This document shows positions 41,906 through 53,180 of a DNA stretch of 64,000 nt, in pieces. The DNA is from Maylandia zebra. Its lineage: Eukaryota; Chordata; Actinopteri; Cichliformes; Cichlidae. The stretch covers positions 29,995,533 to 30,059,532 of the forward strand of contig NC_135170.1 in the NCBI RefSeq assembly GCF_041146795.1, given 5' to 3'. A program made the translations under genes and the position numbers. Every line of letters begins with the position of its first letter. The stretch's first letter is position 1. The notes beneath the pieces were generated by a model. It was not told where the DNA came from and ran no database searches. It saw only the letters and a program-made list of their open reading frames with translations.

Positions 41906-42487
41906 TGGTGAAAACGCTGTAAATAGAATGCACTAAACTTTAAAATCATAAAACATAAATTATCTGTCTGCATCACTAACAGCTTTAAGCATAAGAAAAT
42001 TAAGTTGTTGTGAACCCATGCTTTCATTTAGTGTGAAACATGTTTAACAACCATTTAGTAAATACAATAACTGAGGCCTTGGTTATAAATTCCACGTTAC
42101 TTTCCATGTCCGCAGGTCTGCTGGACTCTACTTGAGTCAGAGTGACTTAACTTCAGGAACAGCTATGAGGGTGTGTGCATGGCATCATGGGCCTGCCAGT
42201 TTTTTGTCACTAATTGCACATTCACCCCAGATGGCAAACTTCAGATAAGTATGACGAACAGTTACTCAGCCATGGTGTCTCCAGCTCTCTGCACCAAGGT
42301 TTAAGTGACTAAGCTCCCTTAACCTTATAGTTAGAAGAGAAGGTTGTATGTTACTTTTCTCTGGTAGGGTGTCCCTAGGCAAATTAGACAATTTTCATTT
42401 CTTCCTATGTTGAATGCATAGCCATCTATCATGAAATCTTCTGTCTATTAGGAAGTATCTCCAATGGTATTAAGTCAAGTGTCTTAG

Positions 42488-42720
42488 TGCCCTAGTGGTC
42501 AGTATATTGATAGGAGTTCCACAGAGATATATTTTAAGAGCTCTATTATTTACCATTTATATAAAGAATAAATATGTCATGTATATCTTTACACTATTTT
42601 ATATGCCACTTGAGAGCTTTTTCTTTTATCTGGACATTGCAAAACTGTTGTATTCTTTTGCTATATTTCAAATCTACCAAGAAGAGGCCAAGAAATCTAT
42701 CAAGAAATGGAATGCTCATC
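42488..42720 (+). mobile_element. LINE reverse transcriptase scrap
   Basis: The plus strand reads GVPQRYILRALLFTIYIKN, a mutated form of the GVPQGSILGPLLF-type motif of LINE reverse transcriptases. It is followed by decayed sequence. Confidence 0.65.
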
Positions 42721-43187
42721 ATTGCTACAGTAATTACAATCGCTGGTCATAGGACTTTCTAATATTAGCTGTGCTTCTTATTGAAATCTGTATTTAAAAA
42801 CACAAAACAGGATTATAAAAATAATAAAAGGGAAACAATGCATATAAATATATGTATATATATACACTAACCACAAAAATGCCCAAAAGACAGCAAGTTT
42901 TTAAGCACTTGAGATACTAAATCTTCCAACTGAGACATCCAGATAAATCTTTCCCCACCTGGTTAGAGAAGTGAAAGGCACCACACTTTTTGATATTTAT
43001 GTATTCATTTGAATTTCATTTTCCTTTTATAACATACTGTTAAAAACAAAATATACAAATGTTCACAATATGTTGCCGTTGCTACAAGAGATGTCAGGTG
43101 TGATAATTCACAGCTTTATAATGCAGTGTTATGCTAAGAAACCTTGCATAATACTCCACGTAACTTGGCATGCACCTCACAAAACAC

Positions 43188-43219
43188 GTAACTACACATC
43201 AGCGCCAATGTGTAGTTAC
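43188..43219. repeat. 12-bp inverted repeat
   Basis: GTAACTACACAT pairs exactly with ATGTGTAGTTAC across 8 bases. Function unknown. Confidence 0.9.
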
Positions 43220-43619
43220 ACCAGAGGATACCCACAAAGGTCTAATGTCTCTTGTGGAAGCAAAAGCGGGACCTTAATGGCAGGAGGCATGTCATTTTAA
43301 CATCGTGGCTTATTAGGGGCATTTCTGCATGACAAAAATCAATGCTAATACTTTAAAAAATACCAGCCTAAAAGGCAACATTCCCACCTACATCAGACAC
43401 ACCTAAATACTGGTACAAATATTGCATAAGAAATTGTTCTGAACAGAGGTTTTCACTCTAAGTGCAAATTTTACAATTACATTTTTACATTTACAATTAA
43501 CAATGAGATAAAAAGAACTTACACAACTAACATTTTACCAATAAATGTATGTTGCCACTTTGTGGCAGTAAGTTTTTTATCACCGTCTGGTCACTGCAGT
43601 GACGAAGCATAACACACAT

Positions 43620-44118
43620 TTGTGTGATTTTATCAGGCACTACACATTCATTACCAGCTGGTACTAAAATACAAAGAGGTTAATAGTTTAAAAAATGTCA
43701 AAATAGGCCTTACATTCAGTGTATTCGTTTTCTTTCTAAAAAGCTTTTCAGCACGAACGTCTTCATGTAATGGAGGTATTTCAGAATATAAGGTGAGATC
43801 AATCTTTCATGAGGCACTAGACTGAGAGCAACTGCCTTACACAGGCATCAAACTGCATTAAAATCATTCCAGACTCCAAATGGAACATCTGTTTAATAAA
43901 TAGGGTTAAAGAGGCACTCATCAGTGCAAATGTCTTGGTTGCTGGAAGGTAAGGAAGGTGTCTATGTGGCCATTTTCCATCTTTCCACTAACCAAAAATA
44001 ATGTCTAAATTTTCTTAAACACATATGAAATGAATTGAGTGTCTAACTTCATCCTGAGGCTATAGAGAAGGCACTTAATTCTGCACTTTGCTTCTGTGCT
44101 GTTGTCTATCCCTGGGAA
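43620..44118. repeat. 3' flank of sialyltransferase B (duplicated)
   Basis: Aligns with 19715-20026 but has about 190 extra bases. It probably includes the 3' UTR of copy B. Confidence 0.7.
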
Positions 44119-44596
44119 CTATTTTTCATCTGATTCACAGTCTCCCAGGTGAAGCCTGAGTACCCCTTCAGTGTGCAGCTGCAACAAGCGGTTAAATTCA
44201 GCTGGCATTGCATGAAAACTCGCTTTAGCTGGTTTGTCATCATAGTAGTGGTTAGTCAGGGTATAGAGGCCATATGGGTGATTACTAAAGGGCCAGAATC
44301 CATACAGATGCACATTTTCACACAATTCCAGGGCCATGCTAACCATAATTAATCCAGTGCTGAGCCGCCTTTCTTTCAGGCCTTCAGAGCTCCAGAATTG
44401 AGCCAGACTGTCAAGGTACTGAGGGTTAAAGAAAACAGGTCGAATAGGGCTTTTAAAGTCCTCTATTGTATATGCAACTCGCTGACACACAGCAGTATTT
44501 ATACCAAAGGAGAAGGCAGGAAGGAGCAGCAGAGAGTTGCCGTACTTGCGAAGACTCTCCACGAATGGAAGGCGGCGTCCCACCAGGGAGCCATAC
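44119..44596 (-). CDS. st8sia6-like: st8sia6-like B, exon 7 (motifs S, III, VS)
   Basis: 478 bases to a TAG. It carries all C-terminal catalytic motifs and the C-terminal Cys. Confidence 0.97.
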
Positions 44597-47500
44597 CTGT
44601 GCAAAAGAAATAGCTGACTTTGAGCAACAACTCATAAGTAATGTGAGGTGGCAGCAACTTTTTTTCTTGCTTACCTCTGTGTGAAGATGCTTGGATTTGC
44701 TGTCACAAGGCTAGTTTTGCTGCCAACATCTTTCTCATATCCATTTTCCAAAGGAGGTAAGTTGCACCTGAACAAACAAAAAAGTAGACACAGGAATGGT
44801 TATGTGGAATTTCCACTCTGAATTTGGTCTACATTGGACACTTTTCTCACCTGATAACAAAGTCAGCTGAATCAATCATTTTTCCACAGCTGCTGTCAGA
44901 CAGGATCCCACCATTCCCAACTACTGAACAAGTGTCCCATTTCTTACTTGAAAAAGGATTCTCCTGGAATAGACAGCGACAAATAAGGCATTATAAAAAA
45001 AACATTTACCATTGTTGCTGATGTCAAATGTTGAAGCAAAAAGGATTTATATATAATCTTTCCTCTTCAATTCACACGTTTTCTGTCAATTTAAACTGAT
45101 ACTGAACTAAATCAGCATTTGTTGCTTTGCTGGTTGAGATGCTACTATATCACCTTAGCTTTTGTGGTTTGGTAGCTTACATATTTTTATATCTCTCATT
45201 CTGGATTTGACTTTATTTTTGAAACACTTCATAACAACTGACCGAATTGCAGTCGAAACAGAGTAATTAAAATGTTTAAAAAAAATAAGATAACAAGAAC
45301 AGAAGAATAAATCAGTACAGGTACAAACAAAGAGCAAGAGGTTAAACACAGATAACAACTCACACTGGGTTAAAAGCCAAGGAGAAACGCTGTGTTCTTA
45401 AATGATTTTTAAAAACAGCAAGAGATGGAGCCTGCCTGACAGCTCATTCCACATTTTAGGAGGCAAAACTGCAAAGGCTGTGCCTCCTCTGGATTTACAA
45501 AATGTCTACGGGACAATCAAAAGCATTTGGTTATCTGATGTAAGAGCGTGAAGGCATGTAAAGGTGAAGCAGCTCAGACAAATAAGAAGGGGCAAGACCA
45601 TTAAGACACTTAAAAACAAATAAAAGAATTTGAAATGGATGAAATGACTGCATGTCTGTTATTACTATGCAGTTTTTCTGCTTCTCCTTTTTTTATACTG
45701 GTGTATACTTTATAGAGCTGGGCGATATATCGAGTTTTTAAAACATATCGATATATTTTTATACGAGATATAAGATGTGACAATATCCTTTATATCGATA
45801 TAGTCTATGTTACGTTATAATTATAGTTGTGGAGCCGCAAGTTTGCCTCTCTTTCGTCCACTTTTGTCTCTACGCAACGTTACTCCGCCTCGCCTTCACT
45901 GAAGACAACTCCCCCTCCTACCCCATCGCTTCACGTGCAGGCAGCGACAAGACGGACACGGCAAACCTCCGTTAACGAGTTACTGCGCATCGCCCCATGC
46001 GTGGGGCTGGACGGCGTCAACGTGCTAACGAGCTAAACATGCTAACGAGCTAACCGCGCTAACGAGCTAACCGCGCTAACCCTAAAATCCTTTCATTCTC
46101 TCAAAAGTTGATAGCGCGCCTTATGTATGAATTCTGGTTGTGCTTGGTGGCCGCGAACCGATTTTATGTGGTACACGGCGTTCAGCAATCTGTCAAAAAT
46201 GTTTGAGTACGACTTTGGTAAGCTACGGAGCTGCACCGCTTGATAGATTGTCGGCGCATTACGGCTACCGAGGAGCTTCGCGGAGTGATACGTACTGTGC
46301 ATCAACGTAATATTACCGTATTGTGTGTGTATAAGGACCATAAATGGCAGAGACGTGGTTATGAAGCGGATTTCAAACTCCAGGCTATCAGTCACACAGT
46401 AAAACTTGGGAACAGAGCAGCTGTAAAATCTGTCTGTCTTTGTTATTACGCTCAGCGTCTTTTAGTTTACATTTTGACTGCACAATTGTGAGCTCTTTGT
46501 TTAGCACAAAAACAACCTTGTTTTCTTTTATTTATGGAGCATTATTATTTAATGAATGCTCATAATTTAATTTTGAGTAATTTTTCATGTACATCTGTGC
46601 TGTATGTTAATAAAAGTGCCTGTGTGACATCTGGGACACAGCTTTGACTAAGAACTCTTTTTGTTCTTACTTTATGGCTTAAAAAAAATATCGAGATATA
46701 TATCTTATATCGCCATCCAGCTAAAAAATATCGAGATATGAATTTTGGGTCATATCGCCCAGCCCTAATACTTTATACTTAGTTTGTATCCGTTTGAGGG
46801 GGTGTAGCATTTAAGTTCCTGTTTGTAATACTTCTAAAAACATATTTTTAAAAGTGATGGTGCATTACTTACATATGGCTGTGTATGTATTTACATAAGC
46901 AAGCCCCAGCCCCTCCCGCCTCTCTCACACACACACACACACACAAACAAACAAACAAACAAAAACAAAAAACCCTACCTTTGTAAAAATGCTGAACAGC
47001 TCTTTGTTCACCTGTAGAGTCCTCTTCTTTTCCCCATCATAAACGAGCTTCAACCCCACTGGAGTGTTATTCTTGGTAATGATTGCTTTGTCAATGCCAT
47101 TGCACTTAAGTCTCAGATCAGTTCTGGGGAATATAAAACACTTTGTTGACACAGGCTAGCTATTTACCAGACAAACCGGTTCGCAGTTATTAACTGGGAA
47201 CAGAAATATTGCTTTTCTCAAAATACAAGCTATCTGGATTGTCATATACGGTAATTTCATATTATGCAGTAAATTAGAAGAATGTTTTAGGAAATAACAT
47301 TAGTTTATTAAAAACATGACAATGGTTGGATCTCGAATAAAAATAAATTTTAATGCCATTATAAGAAATGCATATTAGCCATGTGTCTGAAAGCCTGTGT
47401 GACATCTAAGAAAACTGTCAATATTTAAAGTTGATGCTTGTTTAATTTATACTAACAGACATTGCCAATCTAAATGAAACCACTGCTATCGGTCCCTTAA

Positions 47501-50500
47501 CGTAATGCCAAGGAATACCATTTCTTTAATGCTTTTGATTCTCTTCATGTTCATTGACGTGTTCAGTGAAATAGTTCAGTGTGAATAAATAGACAGAGAG
47601 AGATGAGACATCAGTACACCCACAGGGCAGGAGAGCATACAACAGGTGAGTGAGGGGAGGAACAAACATTGATCAATATAAAGTTAAACAGGAAAAGGTT
47701 AAAAATAAAATAAAAGAGCAGTGTATTACAACACAGTTAGCTTTAGTAATCGGTATAAAAAAATCTTTCTTTCAGCTGTAGGTAACAAATACAACAACAA
47801 CTCCTGTTAATGTTTTATGCAGCTCGAGCTAATAGAAAGTCTCAGTCACATAGTCTTAAAGAGATATTTACCCACATGGTAAATATCTCAAGTATTCTTT
47901 GTTGTGCCTACAGAGATATTATGTCAAAGTCATCGTCCCTCATTGCAGGGCTCCTTTGGTTTAAGCTACTGGCTCACTGACTCCTACATGAGGCTGATGA
48001 CACCTGATACCTGATAGGCTGATACCTCAATCAAATCTTTGCATAAAAAAATCCTGTTATCGATACACTATTTGAATATATTGTGGTAGGGATCATATTA
48101 TGCTTGCAGAGCTCATCTGTGACTTTAATTTTATTTTATTTTTAATTAAAAATTTACTCGAGCAGACACACACACTCCTATTTAGTAAAACATTTTACTT
48201 TGATCTGTAATTTCTATAGAAAAAAATTGGAAGTGTTTGCAAATTGGTTCTTACCTGAATTTTAAGTATTTCTCCTCCTGCTTCTTCCAGGTTTGATTGT
48301 AACGCTCTTGTACCTTGCTAATGATTTCCCTGTGAAACACACAAACACACAGTCAACAGAATCATATCTGCACAGCTGACTTTGCACAGCTCATTTTTGA
48401 CGATGGCATAAACAAAGAGGTTTCTCAGGGAAATTCTGAGACTGTTATGTTTTCTCTCACTTGCAGCCTTTGCAAATTTCTGAGGGCTTTGCGGCATGTT
48501 TCTTTTGAGAAGCTGGTTGGTGAGGCTTCACATGTCTGCAAAAAAACACAAACAAACAACAAAAACAAAGAAAACTGGTCAGATTAAGTAATACAGATCA
48601 GGAAAATGCAGAAAAAAGAGATGACATATTATAACAGCATTTCATTGTTGTTGTCAGTTGTTCACACATCCTGGTGTGAACAACTTAGTGATTCAGAGTG
48701 ACGTATTGTTCCAGTCAGTGTCAAGCACTGTACTTAAAACTTGCTTGTTGTCCTTTTTTTCCAGTTTGTGCAACTAAATAATTATAATACGTAATATAAT
48801 ATAATTATATTACATCATATCACAGCAACTGTTCCTAATTTTTACTCAACTAAACTGATCCGACAACTTAAGTAATTATTTACAAAGGACAGTTGGACTG
48901 AATGATATGTTATCCTGGCTGTTATCCTTCCAACCTCCATAAAGATTAAATAATCTTGCATGCAATTGGTGTTCATGACTTAAACACTTCTTCGTGCAAA
49001 TGATAGCCTCAGTTTCCTGTTCCTAGCTGGCAGCAGTGACAGTGTGTGGTCACCTGCTGCTGTAGCCCACCTGCTTCAAGGTTCAATATGCTGTAAGGAA
49101 CCTTGGAGTCATTTTTGACCAAGACATGTCCTTCAATGCACATATTAAACAAATATGTAAATATGTAATATGCTTTCTTCCATTTGCACAACATCTCTAA
49201 AATTAGAAATATCCTGTCTCACAGTTACGCTGAAAAACTAGTTCGTGCATTTATTACTTCCAGGCTGGACGACTGCAATTCATTATTATCAGGATGTCCT
49301 AAAACCTCCCTGAAAAGCCTTCAGTTAATCCAAAATGCTACAGCAAGAGTTACTGACAGGGACTAGAAAGAGAGAGCATATTTCTCCTATATTGGCTTCC
49401 CTTCATTGGCTCCCTGTTAAATCCAGAATTGAATTCAAAATCCTGCTCCTCACATACAAGGTCTTAAATAATCAGGCACCATCTTATCTTAATGACATTG
49501 TGGTACCATATCACCCCAGTAGAGCACTTCGTTCTTGCACTGCAGGCTTACTTGTTGTTCCTAGAGTATTTAAAAGTACACAATATCTCCACTTTCAAGA
49601 TTAGGCTTAAAACTTTCCTTTTTGCTAAAGCATATAGTTAGGGCTGGACCAGGTGACCCTGAATCCTCCCTTAGTTATGCTGCAATAGGCATAAGCTGTT
49701 GGGGGATTCCCATGATGCATTGAGTTTTTCCTTTTCAGTCACCTTTTTCACTCACTATGTGTTAACAGACCTCTCTGCATTGAATCGTACTTGTTATTAA
49801 TCTCTGCCTCTCTTCCACAGCATGTTTTTATCCTGTTTTCCTTCTCTCACCCCAACCAGTCACAGCAGATGGCCCCGCCCCTCCCTCATCCTGGTTCTGC
49901 CGGAGGTTTCTTCCTGTTAAAAGGGAGTTTTTCCTTCCCACTGTCGCCAAAGTGCTTGCTCATAGGGGGTCATATGATTGTTGGGTTTTTCTCTGTATGT
50001 ATTATTGTAGGGTCTACCTTAAAATATAAAGCGCCTTGAGACGAGTGTTGTTGTGATTTGGCGCTATATAAATAAAATTTAATTTAATTTAATCTTCAGT
50101 GTACCCTTTCAAATAAAGATGTCTATAGCAAATACTTCAGCTTCTACACCTCTTTTCAGAAGATAGTTCTGCTTCTGCTTTTTTCAGCAGAAAATTTCCG
50201 CTACACAACATTCTCATTGCATTCTCACAGGAAATGCAACTTTTTCTAGTTTTTACTATTACTATTGTTGTTGTTGTTGTTGTTAAATAATGATAAAAAG
50301 AAACATTTTATTGCTATTAATAGTAGCTATGTGATATTATATCAAGACTTATGTTTGGATAGGGTTTAAAATATTTAGTTTAATGAATCAAAACTAATTC
50401 AGTCCTACCTAAGTGGTAAAACGGAATATACACAATAATGCAACAGCCATCATATACAGCACACCATATCTATGTCAATCTTTGACAGGGGTGCGTTGGT

Positions 50501-53180
50501 CTAAATAAGGCTTGCTATTCAAATAATAAATAAATAAAGCAATGCATATTTACATTTACAAATTTAGCCACAGTTATAAAACTATAGAATTATCTGTCTT
50601 AGATTGCAGAAAATTTGTTTTGCAAGCTGATCGATGAATATCTTTCATTTCATAGAGACTTGGGGGGTATTTCTCAAAGTCTGTCCTGCTTAAGCTCAAT
50701 GTATGTCTCAGTCCGGGGGTTACGACTGCTGCAGAAGGATCGAACTAGAGTGAAACGAATTAAACTGAGCAATGAATACAAAACTGCATGAATTAGTGTA
50801 ACTTACAGTTTAAGTGTATCAGCAGAATTCAGCTAAAGGGCCACAGTAACTTTCCTGGGCGAGCCTGGACTCCCGAGGTCCTTAACCCTTACGCTGTCTC
50901 ACTCAACAGCCTAATATCTAAATGTAGCTTTAATACAAGAATTTTATCATGTCTTTTTCAACACTTAACACCTTTTAATTTTCATATTTCAAAAGGTTAT
51001 TACATTTTCATATTTCAGATTTGAGGTATATTTCTTCAGCTCCAAAAAGGCTGAATATATTATTTAAATATCTAGGCTACAGGTCCATATGTCCCCAAAC
51101 CTTGACCCCAAAACGCTGGCAGTCGCATTATTTATCAGAAAACATCATAACAGAAATACTGAAAAAGTCCTTTACTTTTGACACTTTAGCTTCACTTTAA
51201 GGAAATGTGCTTAAGTGTGCCTATGGCACACTTATTACTATTTGGCAGATTTATTATTGTTATTATTATTATTACCGTTATTCCCACCCCATGCAGCAGA
51301 CTGTGACAGCACTGAGCAGCTCCTTCAGTGGGAGACTGCGGCACCCACGGTGTGGGACGGAGAGATTTCACAGGTCTTTCCTCCCCACTGCTGTCAGACT
51401 CCACAATAAAGACTTTAACTGATCAAACGCACACATCCACACATGTGCAATAACACTAAGTGCAATAATCTTTTCTGGCATCGTTGTTTTTTTACTCAGT
51501 TGTATATAGCATTTGTATTCTATTTTTATCTTATTGTATATTTTTTTCTACTGTATATAATATTTTATTTTATTCTATTCTGTACAGTTGTGTACTGTAT
51601 TTATTCTTATTGTATTCTAATTTTTGCTTCATAACTTTTGCACTGTCCACTTCCTGCTGTGACAAAACAAATTTCCAACATGTGGGAATAATAAAGGTTA
51701 TCTTATCTTATCTTATTCCGCTTAAAATTTTGATCACGCCCCACAGCTTTGAGACAACCCCCATATTTATTATACCGTTTCATACAGCTCGATAGGGAAT
51801 GGTGTGCTATGGGAAAGGGCCTGAAAAAAGGTCCCAACCCAGGCCACTTTGAAGGTCCACCGCTCGGCCATACTTTGTCATAGAAACATCATTTAAACTT
51901 CTACAGGTCACAAGACTTTGGACTTTTATTGACCAAATCCATGTTGTGAGTCTGGAGAATAATTTGAAAAAAAGGTCTTTCTCTTCCTTTCCCACCCAAA
52001 CCGTTTGCCCTACATGTATAATTTATACATCAAAACGTAGCTATCGTTGTCTACTTTCATCCAGTGTCTTCCTCACTGAGATCATATTTACGGTTTTCAC
52101 ACAAATGCCATCAAAGCGCAGCCTCCTCCCTCTCTGTCCCCATAGACGGCCATTCTAAACCTGCTCTCAATTTTCGGTTCAAATTTAACATCAGAGCGTG
52201 TCTTTACACTGTCACCACGTCAGTATAATACACTCTACAGGCATGGAAATTTATTATGTTGTAGTCTGGAAGTTCCTACCACTCACAGTGAAAGAATCTT
52301 TGTGATCGGACCTACAGTTTTCTCTTGGGAACAATTTGTTTCAGAGTTTAATTCCTGTTTGCCGTTCTCTGTGTTTGACCCCAAATGCAGTGTGTGTGTG
52401 TCCCAGCGCCTCCTGCCACTCACACGAGTTACTATAGCAACCAGCCTTAACAGCTATGAACTGATGACTTTTTAAAACTCAACAGTTTTTTCCTCCAACC
52501 ACATAGATCCTGTCTTCTGACAACTACCTTTGTTAATATGAGCTCAAAACATACTCTGACGAGTAAAATTAAGTGCAAAACCGTCATACCATTGTGAATG
52601 TAACCTACAAGCATACTTTAACAGCAAAAATTAAGTGGCAGATCACCCTACCTTTGTTAATAAGCGCTAGAAACACACTCTGACGGGTACAATTAAGTTC
52701 CAAGCCATGCTACTTTTGTGAATGTGACCTACAAGCATACTTAAACCGGTAAAATGAAGTGGCAAACCGTCCTGGCTTTATGGATATGAGCTACAAGCAT
52801 ACTCTGATGGCCAAAAGTGGCAAACCGTCAAACCTACTTAAATTTATGCTGGAATTACTCTGTGACAGCAGAAATGTGCATAAACTACTTACGGTAGGAC
52901 GTTTTGCCAAAGTAGGATGGTTTATCAGAACACCGGCATAGGCACAATTAAAGTTTCTTCAGAAATGTTCGCTTTCTAGTTTCACATCTTTGTTGCTACT
53001 TTTATACGGTGAGCACAATCGTTCTTCCACAGCCTCTTTAGTTTTTGCTCTCTAGGCACAAATATAGTTATGCACTCACTTGCCGTCCGACTTGTACCAG
53101 ATGAGAGTGGTCATCAGGCTCCCCAGACAGACGAGAGTGATCATGAGAGACAAGAAAGACTTCGAGAGCTGTCCCCTCAT
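44119..53180 (-). CDS. st8sia6-like: Alpha-2,8-sialyltransferase ST8Sia VI-like, copy B
   Basis: This seven-exon gene on the minus strand (53080-53180, 48461-48535, 48255-48329, 46979-47123, 44851-44963, 44675-44767, 44119-44596) gives 359 residues. Exon lengths equal those of copy A except exon 4, which has one extra Lys codon. All splice sites are GT-AG. The catalytic part (motif L in exons 5-6; motif [17 protein letters not shown], motif III HYYDD and motif VS FHAMPAE in exon 7) is nearly identical to A, while the stem differs much more. It is predicted to be a Golgi type II enzyme that adds alpha-2,8-linked sialic acid; acceptor unknown. It lies in tandem with A with 8.4 kb between A's start and B's stop. 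No disabling change was seen. Classification as ST8Sia VI rather than a fish-specific relative is by motif resemblance only. Confidence 0.9.
44675..44767 (-). CDS. st8sia6-like: st8sia6-like B, exon 6
   Basis: 93 bases, RCNLPP to NPSIFTQ. The donor is GTAAGC (GTGAGC in copy A), and the last residues differ (IFTQR against IIFQK). Confidence 0.95.
44851..44963 (-). CDS. st8sia6-like: st8sia6-like B, exon 5 (sialylmotif L)
   Basis: 113 bases, with [20 protein letters not shown] and DSADFVI. Confidence 0.95.
45375..45640. repeat. Fish interspersed repeat of unknown class
   Basis: Contains TTCCACATTTTAGGAGGCAA and GGCAAGACCATTAAGACACT-type modules that occur widely in fish genomes. It lies in intron 4 of copy B and is absent from copy A. 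Some wording is shared with 55240-55625 (GCACCTGATGACCTGAGGGT-type modules belong to the same group as far as I can recall). Confidence 0.5.
45713..46767. mobile_element. hAT-type element, intron 4 of copy B
   Basis: The ends are TAGAGCTGGGCGATATATCG and, on the other strand, TAGGGCTGGGCGATATGACC. An exact 8-bp duplication ATACTTTA flanks it (45705-45712 and 46768-46775). Inside are repeated GCTAACGAGCTAAC units (46019-46080) and a relic frame at 46240-46491 with [20 protein letters not shown], which resembles the DNA-binding N-terminus of pogo/CENP-B-like proteins. No transposase core is present. Copy A lacks the insertion. Confidence 0.85.
46926..46966. repeat. (CA)n(CAAA)n microsatellite
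   Basis: CA units followed by CAAA units, just beyond the donor of exon 4 of copy B. Confidence 0.95.
46979..47123 (-). CDS. st8sia6-like: st8sia6-like B, exon 4
   Basis: 145 bases, three more than in copy A ([10 protein letters not shown] against EKRTLQVNK). It contains TKNNTPVG, as in ST8Sia VI. A CA/CAAA microsatellite abuts its donor side at 46926-46966. Confidence 0.9.
48255..48329 (-). CDS. st8sia6-like: st8sia6-like B, exon 3 (stem)
   Basis: 75 bases, with [16 protein letters not shown] and the conserved N-glycosylation site. Confidence 0.9.
48461..48535 (-). CDS. st8sia6-like: st8sia6-like B, exon 2 (stem)
   Basis: 75 bases, donor GTGAGA. It encodes [20 protein letters not shown] and lacks the Cys-Glu-Glu start and most prolines seen in copy A. 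Confidence 0.85.
48657..48684. repeat. 11-bp inverted repeat
   Basis: GTTGTTCACAC pairs exactly with GTGTGAACAAC across 6 bases. Intron 1 of copy B. Confidence 0.9.
49000..49091 (-). mobile_element. Tc1-like element fragment
   Basis: CAGTTTCCTGTTCCTAGCTG and CTGCTGTAGCCCACCTGCTT match the part of fish Tc1 elements just beyond the piece present at 54745-55200. It abuts the L2 fragment that begins at about 49092. Confidence 0.65.
49092..50095 (+). mobile_element. L2 (Maui-like) LINE, 3' part
   Basis: The plus strand reads [19 protein letters not shown], then [39 protein letters not shown], and [20 protein letters not shown], with shifts. The 3' UTR has GGAGGTTTCTTCCTGTTAAA, GCGCCTTGAGACGAGTGTTG and GGCGCTATATAAATAAAATT, ending in TTTAA repeats. 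This is the C-terminal region and 3' end of an L2 LINE. It is inactive and lies in intron 1 of copy B, opposite to the gene. Confidence 0.92.
50100..51250. other. Intronic DNA of copy B
   Basis: Nothing recognised, apart from a short match to copy A near 51170-51200 (CCTTTACTTTTGACACTTTA, also at 35552-35570). Confidence 0.4.
51258..51715 (+). mobile_element. LINE 3' end with (TTATC)n tail
   Basis: The short frame [20 protein letters not shown] then RLHN is a C-terminal LINE ORF end. A long AT-rich 3' UTR follows with AACATGTGGGAATAATAAAG and TTATCTTATCTTATC. I cannot assign the clade with confidence. It lies in intron 1 of copy B. Confidence 0.65.
52541..52829. repeat. 62-bp minisatellite, about 4.7 units
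   Basis: Units begin AGCTCAAAACATACTCTGAC, ACCTACAAGCATACTTTAAC, CGCTAGAAACACACTCTGAC, ACCTACAAGCATACTTAAAC and AGCTACAAGCATACTCTGAT, each 62 bases apart. Odd and even units are closest, which suggests a 124-bp higher-order step. It lies in intron 1 of copy B and is not found in copy A. Confidence 0.9.
53080..53180 (-). CDS. st8sia6-like: st8sia6-like B, exon 1 (membrane anchor)
   Basis: 101 bases from the ATG at 53180-53178 to a GTGAGT donor. It encodes [13 protein letters not shown], then a hydrophobic anchor ending [10 protein letters not shown]. The next exon joins in phase 2. Confidence 0.88.

Larger units (their letters stand above)
40313..43600. other. Intergenic DNA between the two sialyltransferases
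   Basis: No intact gene seen. It holds an LTR-like segment (41425-41905), a LINE reverse transcriptase scrap (42488-42720) and a short inverted repeat (43188-43219). Confidence 0.5.

Noticed and set aside
42495..42752. Protein-coding gene of 85 codons
   Set aside because: The frame begins with a mutated LINE reverse transcriptase motif and then decays.
52541..52829. CRISPR-like array
   Set aside because: Units are contiguous and diverged with no unique spacers, and the host is a vertebrate. It is a minisatellite.
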